From Manis javanica (Eukaryota; Chordata; Mammalia; Pholidota; Manidae), in assembly GCF_040802235.1 (NCBI RefSeq), contig NC_133167.1, positions 11,958,501-12,022,500 on the forward strand: 64,000 nucleotides of DNA, given 5' to 3'. The notes below the pieces were generated by a model that was not told the DNA's origin, ran no database searches, and saw only the letters and a list, made by a program, of their open reading frames with translations. Shown in pieces: positions 60,001 through 64,000 of the stretch. The position numbers and the translations under genes were made by a program. How positions within the stretch are numbered: the first letter of the stretch is position 1; each line of letters starts with the position of its first letter.

Positions 60001-62417
60001 TTTGATGCTTTAATTTTTTACAGAGAATTTAAACAATACCATATTATTCTTTAATTAATAAATACATTAAGATGTTTCAGATTAGACCTTGTAATGAATA
60101 GGAAAGGTGAGCCCAGATTTATTGATTCCCCTCCATTGAATATACAAACATTTTTTCATGTTCTTAATTCTCTCTACCTCCTCCTCTCCAAAATTTTTCT
60201 GGGACTTCAAAGACAGTTGTGGAGTTTGAACACTAAAGAAATATGGAGCATAACATTTATATTAACAACATAATAAATTTTTATATCATGATGGGAAGTT
60301 TCCAACATTTAGCACTGAGTCTGGTGCTAACATAATCAATATATTATGACAATTTCCCAAAGGATGAAAGTGAGCGGTTCTTATGCAAGGGCATCTTTTT
60401 CTAATTTACACGAAGGCAACATATGGTCCATTCATGGCTCTGCATAACAAAATATGAAATATGTTTATTATAGTTTTCATTAAATATTCTTTCAATAATT
60501 TTTGCTAATATTTTTCTAAAATTTTTTGTCTTCATTAAAAACAATATAGACAGAGGAAATTCTGTTTGCAACAAACGTGGTGTTGGCACCAACTTACAGC
60601 AAACCAAGTTACCTTTCTGCCCCAAACAGACAGAAAGCCAAATAAAATAAGAGTAGTTTTTAGAATTGCTTTCAGACACACAGTTTTTGAGCAACAAGCA
60701 GCCCCTGTTAGTGATCCCTGGGGGAGGGAAAGCAAACTTGGGGAGACCTCTGATTGCCCCAGATTACTGCCTGGAATGTTTAAACGCTGAAGGGCAAGAA
60801 GGGGAAACCAAAGCAGGGCCTGATCGTCTCTCTGATTTGAGCAAACTGAGTTGAGAAATGGGTGAAACCCAGGTAGCTGGTGTTGGTCAGCAGATTACCA
60901 GAATGGAAACAGATACCTGGAGAGAAGAGAGCTGCACAGACAGAGCTCTGGAGACCTGCAGAAGGTTTCCTTTAGTCTTCAGCACAGTGTCGATCAGCAC
61001 GTGAATGAGAGAAAACAAGGAGCGGCCAAGGTAAGAATGGCCAGATGTATAAGAGCTGATGGATTCATCACCGGCCGACCCGCCCTACGGGACAAGGTGA
61101 AGGAAGTACTTCAGGCAGAAGGGGAGTGAAGCCAGGGCTCAGACCTTGGTTTCTAAATACCATTCTCTAAGAAAAGAAACGGAGGCTCCTTAGAGAAATG
61201 GCTGACTCTGGATCTGGAACACAGAAAGTGCAAGTTCAAGTGAACCTTGAACATCTTGTAGGACCAGAAAGTGAGTAAGTATTCTAAAAACAAGAGGGTG
61301 GAGACATTTCCAGGGACATGGAGCCAAACCGAAACAACTCCTGATGGTCAAAACTGGAATAACTGGCGCAACGAATTAATGTAGTACTGGGATATAAACC
61401 AAAGTGTAAAATAAGTATATCTAAGTCCATCCTGATATAAATAAATAATTGAGTGAATAAATAAACAGGGGTAAGGAAGTGGCAAAACTTCCGTATAGGA
61501 GAATGACAAGCAACAGAAAATTTTATATAATTTGAAGGTTGTGACTATGTGAGAAACTTTGGATCAACAAGGATGGAGTAGATCATGCCCGATGCCCATA
61601 GGAAGATGAGTGATCAGTGCATTTACCAGGCTCCTTTGTGTTACACAGTCTTGCATGATATTCTAAGGCTTACTCGCCTCAGTCAAACTTGAGTGTTTGA
61701 AGAGGTTCTTTGCATGAACAGCTTCCTGGAGGCAGCTCAGCTGGACTCCATTGTAGTTGCCCCACAAGGCAGCTGAGGGAGTAACACCAAGCTAACAATT
61801 AATAATCATGCAGAATCCTTCCTGGGAAGGAACAAATACTTGGGAATATATAAAACCACTCTTTAGAATTTTTGACCATCTAGCATTAAAAGGAGACTCT
61901 TGGGACTATTGCTTGTAAAAACAATTGCAAAGGAGCACCTCTGCAGCCCTGAGAAGCTAACTCTGGGATGGCAGCAACTGCTGCGTGTTACTATCATCCT
62001 GGGCAGCTGTCATCAAGGGGCCCTGGGCACCCTCTCTCTATGATATGGCATCCGAGTGTGTTGCCTGCTTGGCACCTTGAACTCATCATGTCCTAAATCA
62101 AAGTCATGACCCAACCCCAAATCAGTCACCCTGCCCCAAACTGGCAGGATTCTAGTTAGTAACATTTACTACCTAATGAATGATAACATGAACCAGTAGC
62201 TATCACAGTTGGATCATCTGCATCTCCCAAACTCAGCCCACCACCATGTTCAATTACTCTGATATCCTAGCTAACCCTTAACCCTGCCTACCTCTCTATG
62301 TCTTCACTACTCTATCCAAATAAATAGCCTTCAGCTTTTTTCCTGGTGTAAAGCTACATTTTTTCCTAACTGGTTTTTCTGCCATCCCAAACTCCACATT
62401 TCAGCCAAGGATCAGAA
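60001..62417. other. No recognised feature
   Basis: Nothing recognised. The open frames near 60,401-60,854 overlap on both strands and have no domain. Confidence 0.4.
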
Positions 62418-62550
62418 AATGCAAAAGTGATCATATCACACCCTTCCAAAACACCTGTCAATGTGCCCCCATTGCTCTTAGAATAAAAACAAAAATGTTT
62501 AAGATTTCACACAGGCTTGTCGTGTTCCAGACTTTGCTTATTATTCCAGA
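62418..62550 (+). mobile_element. L2 LINE fragment
   Basis: 'gtgatcatatcacacccttc', 'cccccattgctcttagaata' and 'ttcacacaggcttgtcgtgt' follow the L2 3' region in the sense direction. Confidence 0.65.
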
Positions 62551-64000
62551 CGGGCCAGTAACAGCTCAACATGACCACCACCTCCTCCCAAGAACTTGTC
62601 TGTGAGCAACAAGAGAAACTAGGAACTAAGTTTCCCAGAAGACTTTTCTATGATTCGAGTCTGTGGGTGACAGGAACTCAGATGAGATTCTAAAGGCAAA
62701 AATGAGGAAAATTCATGGTTCTCATGTTGTGGCAGCAGAAAGCACAAGCTGGTGTGAGAGTGATGGCAGCTTCTAGCAAGTTCTTGGAAAGCACAGGCAT
62801 TGCTAGAATCCCTGAAAGCAGTTTTGTTTTCTTTTTTCCTGCTCTGAAGTTGTCTCCAATCTTCAGTAGCAGCTTTCCTGACCTCCAGTGGCGACCTCTC
62901 CTCTCTGATCCTTATTCCTTCATCTCTTCCCATGGTTGCCTACAGCCCTGTATTCTGGACCCAAAAATACAGAGAGATGTCTGTTTGCCTGCCCAGGCCG
63001 GACTGATATGAGTTTTTATCTTAGAATTGGTTACAGGCACAACCCTTAAAGATGAGACTCTGTGTTTGATTTGCAAATCTGATCCGATTGAAGGCAGTAA
63101 TGACCTCATGGCCAATAGACAAGGGTGTCTTTGTATGGTTTCCCCCAAAAGCAGGCCTGAGACAAAAATGTAAGTGTAAGTGATTAATCTGACAAGTAAT
63201 CCTAGGGAACACTGTTTCAAAAGATGGAAACTGAGAGAGCAAGGAAAAGAAAGATGATTTGAGAAGTCCTTTATGAAAACTCTACTGCTGTAAGCAACTG
63301 GCTCACAACAGTACCAAACAACAGTGGTACAAGGGACAAGATGGTATACATCCCAACTGAGGAAGGACGCTGGGCTTTCTATCCACTCACTTCCCATTCA
63401 TTTTGGTAAGAAACTGCTTCCAGGGGCATGAATTCTGCAGTCAATTTAGTTTCCCCTGACAACAGGTTAAGTGTGCTCCCACATCAGGAATAAGACTAGA
63501 GAAGTCTTCACCAGAAGCCACAGGTATTCACGGTAAACAAGCCACAGCATACCAAAGAGAATACAGAGGAAACGGCTGAAGCCCAGTGATAGTATCTGCT
63601 CCGGGGTGACAAGGGCAGTCTCTCACATGAATCAGGAAAAGAGCTGTTAACGTTATAAGCTGCAACTACATGGAGTCACATGCCTGCAGGAGGCAAGGCT
63701 TTAGAAGACAATTAGCTGCTGCAACAGATGTGACTTTATGTAAGTGCACTGCAACTTGGACAAAGAGACTGACCAGCTCAGGTCTGACATTCTCAGTTCA
63801 AGTCACAGAAGAGAGAGCTACAGAGATTACATGACTTCCTTGGAAGAATTCCTTATATCTTGAATCTACAAAATGAAATCCCTGAAGAATAAAACCTGAT
63901 CCTATAGGTGTTTGAATTATAAGACAAGTTGAATTATAGCCTTGATAGGGCTATGATGTTGAAGTTAAAGCATTGATGGAAAAAGAAGGGGGCCTTAATA
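62551..64000. other. No recognised feature
   Basis: 63,120-63,230 could be LTR-like, but it is too diverged to support. A 161-codon minus frame (62,912-63,397) shows no recognisable domain. Confidence 0.35.

Noticed and set aside
62912..63397. 161-codon minus-strand frame
   Set aside because: No recognisable domain, no splice or promoter context, and overlapping frames on both strands.

Overview
The window is nuclear DNA from a placental mammal and consists almost entirely of interspersed repeats. MIR, L2, hAT-type DNA transposon relics, several ages of L1, and old retroviral LTR and internal pieces sit in AT-rich sequence without a clear host gene. I see no Alu, B1/B2, Bov-tA or carnivore tRNA-Lys SINE, which argues against primate, rodent, ruminant or carnivore. 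A SINE-poor lineage with young L1s (pangolin is one possibility) would fit, but I cannot prove the species.

The centrepiece is one 8.75-kb insertion at about 13,386-22,135 on the minus strand, flanked by a short target-site duplication and a TTTT/AA-type endonuclease site. It is a full-length, apparently intact L1. It has a 5' end with a YY1-like site, a CpG-rich 5' UTR built from about 210-bp monomers, ORF1 (307 aa), ORF2 (1280 aa, all key motifs present), a short 3' UTR with a G-rich tract, and an A-tail at 15,232-15,259. Beyond that A-tail, in the same orientation, lie about 1.8 kb that read as the 3' end of a betaretrovirus-like ERV. These hold the integrase C-terminus, broken env remnants, a polypurine tract, and an LTR that stops after its poly(A) signal and runs into the final poly(A). 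The target-site duplication lies outside the whole unit, so L1 and ERV tail moved as one RNA-derived piece, either by 3' transduction from an LTR or by template switching.

Layout. 1-13.3 kb: old L1 mosaic (2.0-3.0 kb), L1 5'-region relic (7.1-8.0 kb), MIR, L2, an LTR-like relic and a MER5-like relic. 13.4-22.15 kb: the L1-ERV composite. 22.2-24.8 kb: an old LTR, a full-length U2 snRNA pseudogene and an antisense L1 scrap. 26.2-34.0 kb: dense old L1, including a twin-priming-type inversion and an L1MA-like copy with an internal ORF2 deletion. 34-47 kb: mostly unassigned single-copy-looking DNA with MIR and hAT scraps and one exon-like open stretch on the minus strand (46.3-46.5 kb). 47.3-64 kb: antisense L1s, L2, a hAT relic and an antisense ERV internal relic with gag-side and integrase-side pieces (55.8-57.6 kb).

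Only the two L1 ORFs are convincing protein-coding genes. Repeat boundaries were read by eye and are accurate to tens of bases; family names come from memory of consensus patterns, not from a search.
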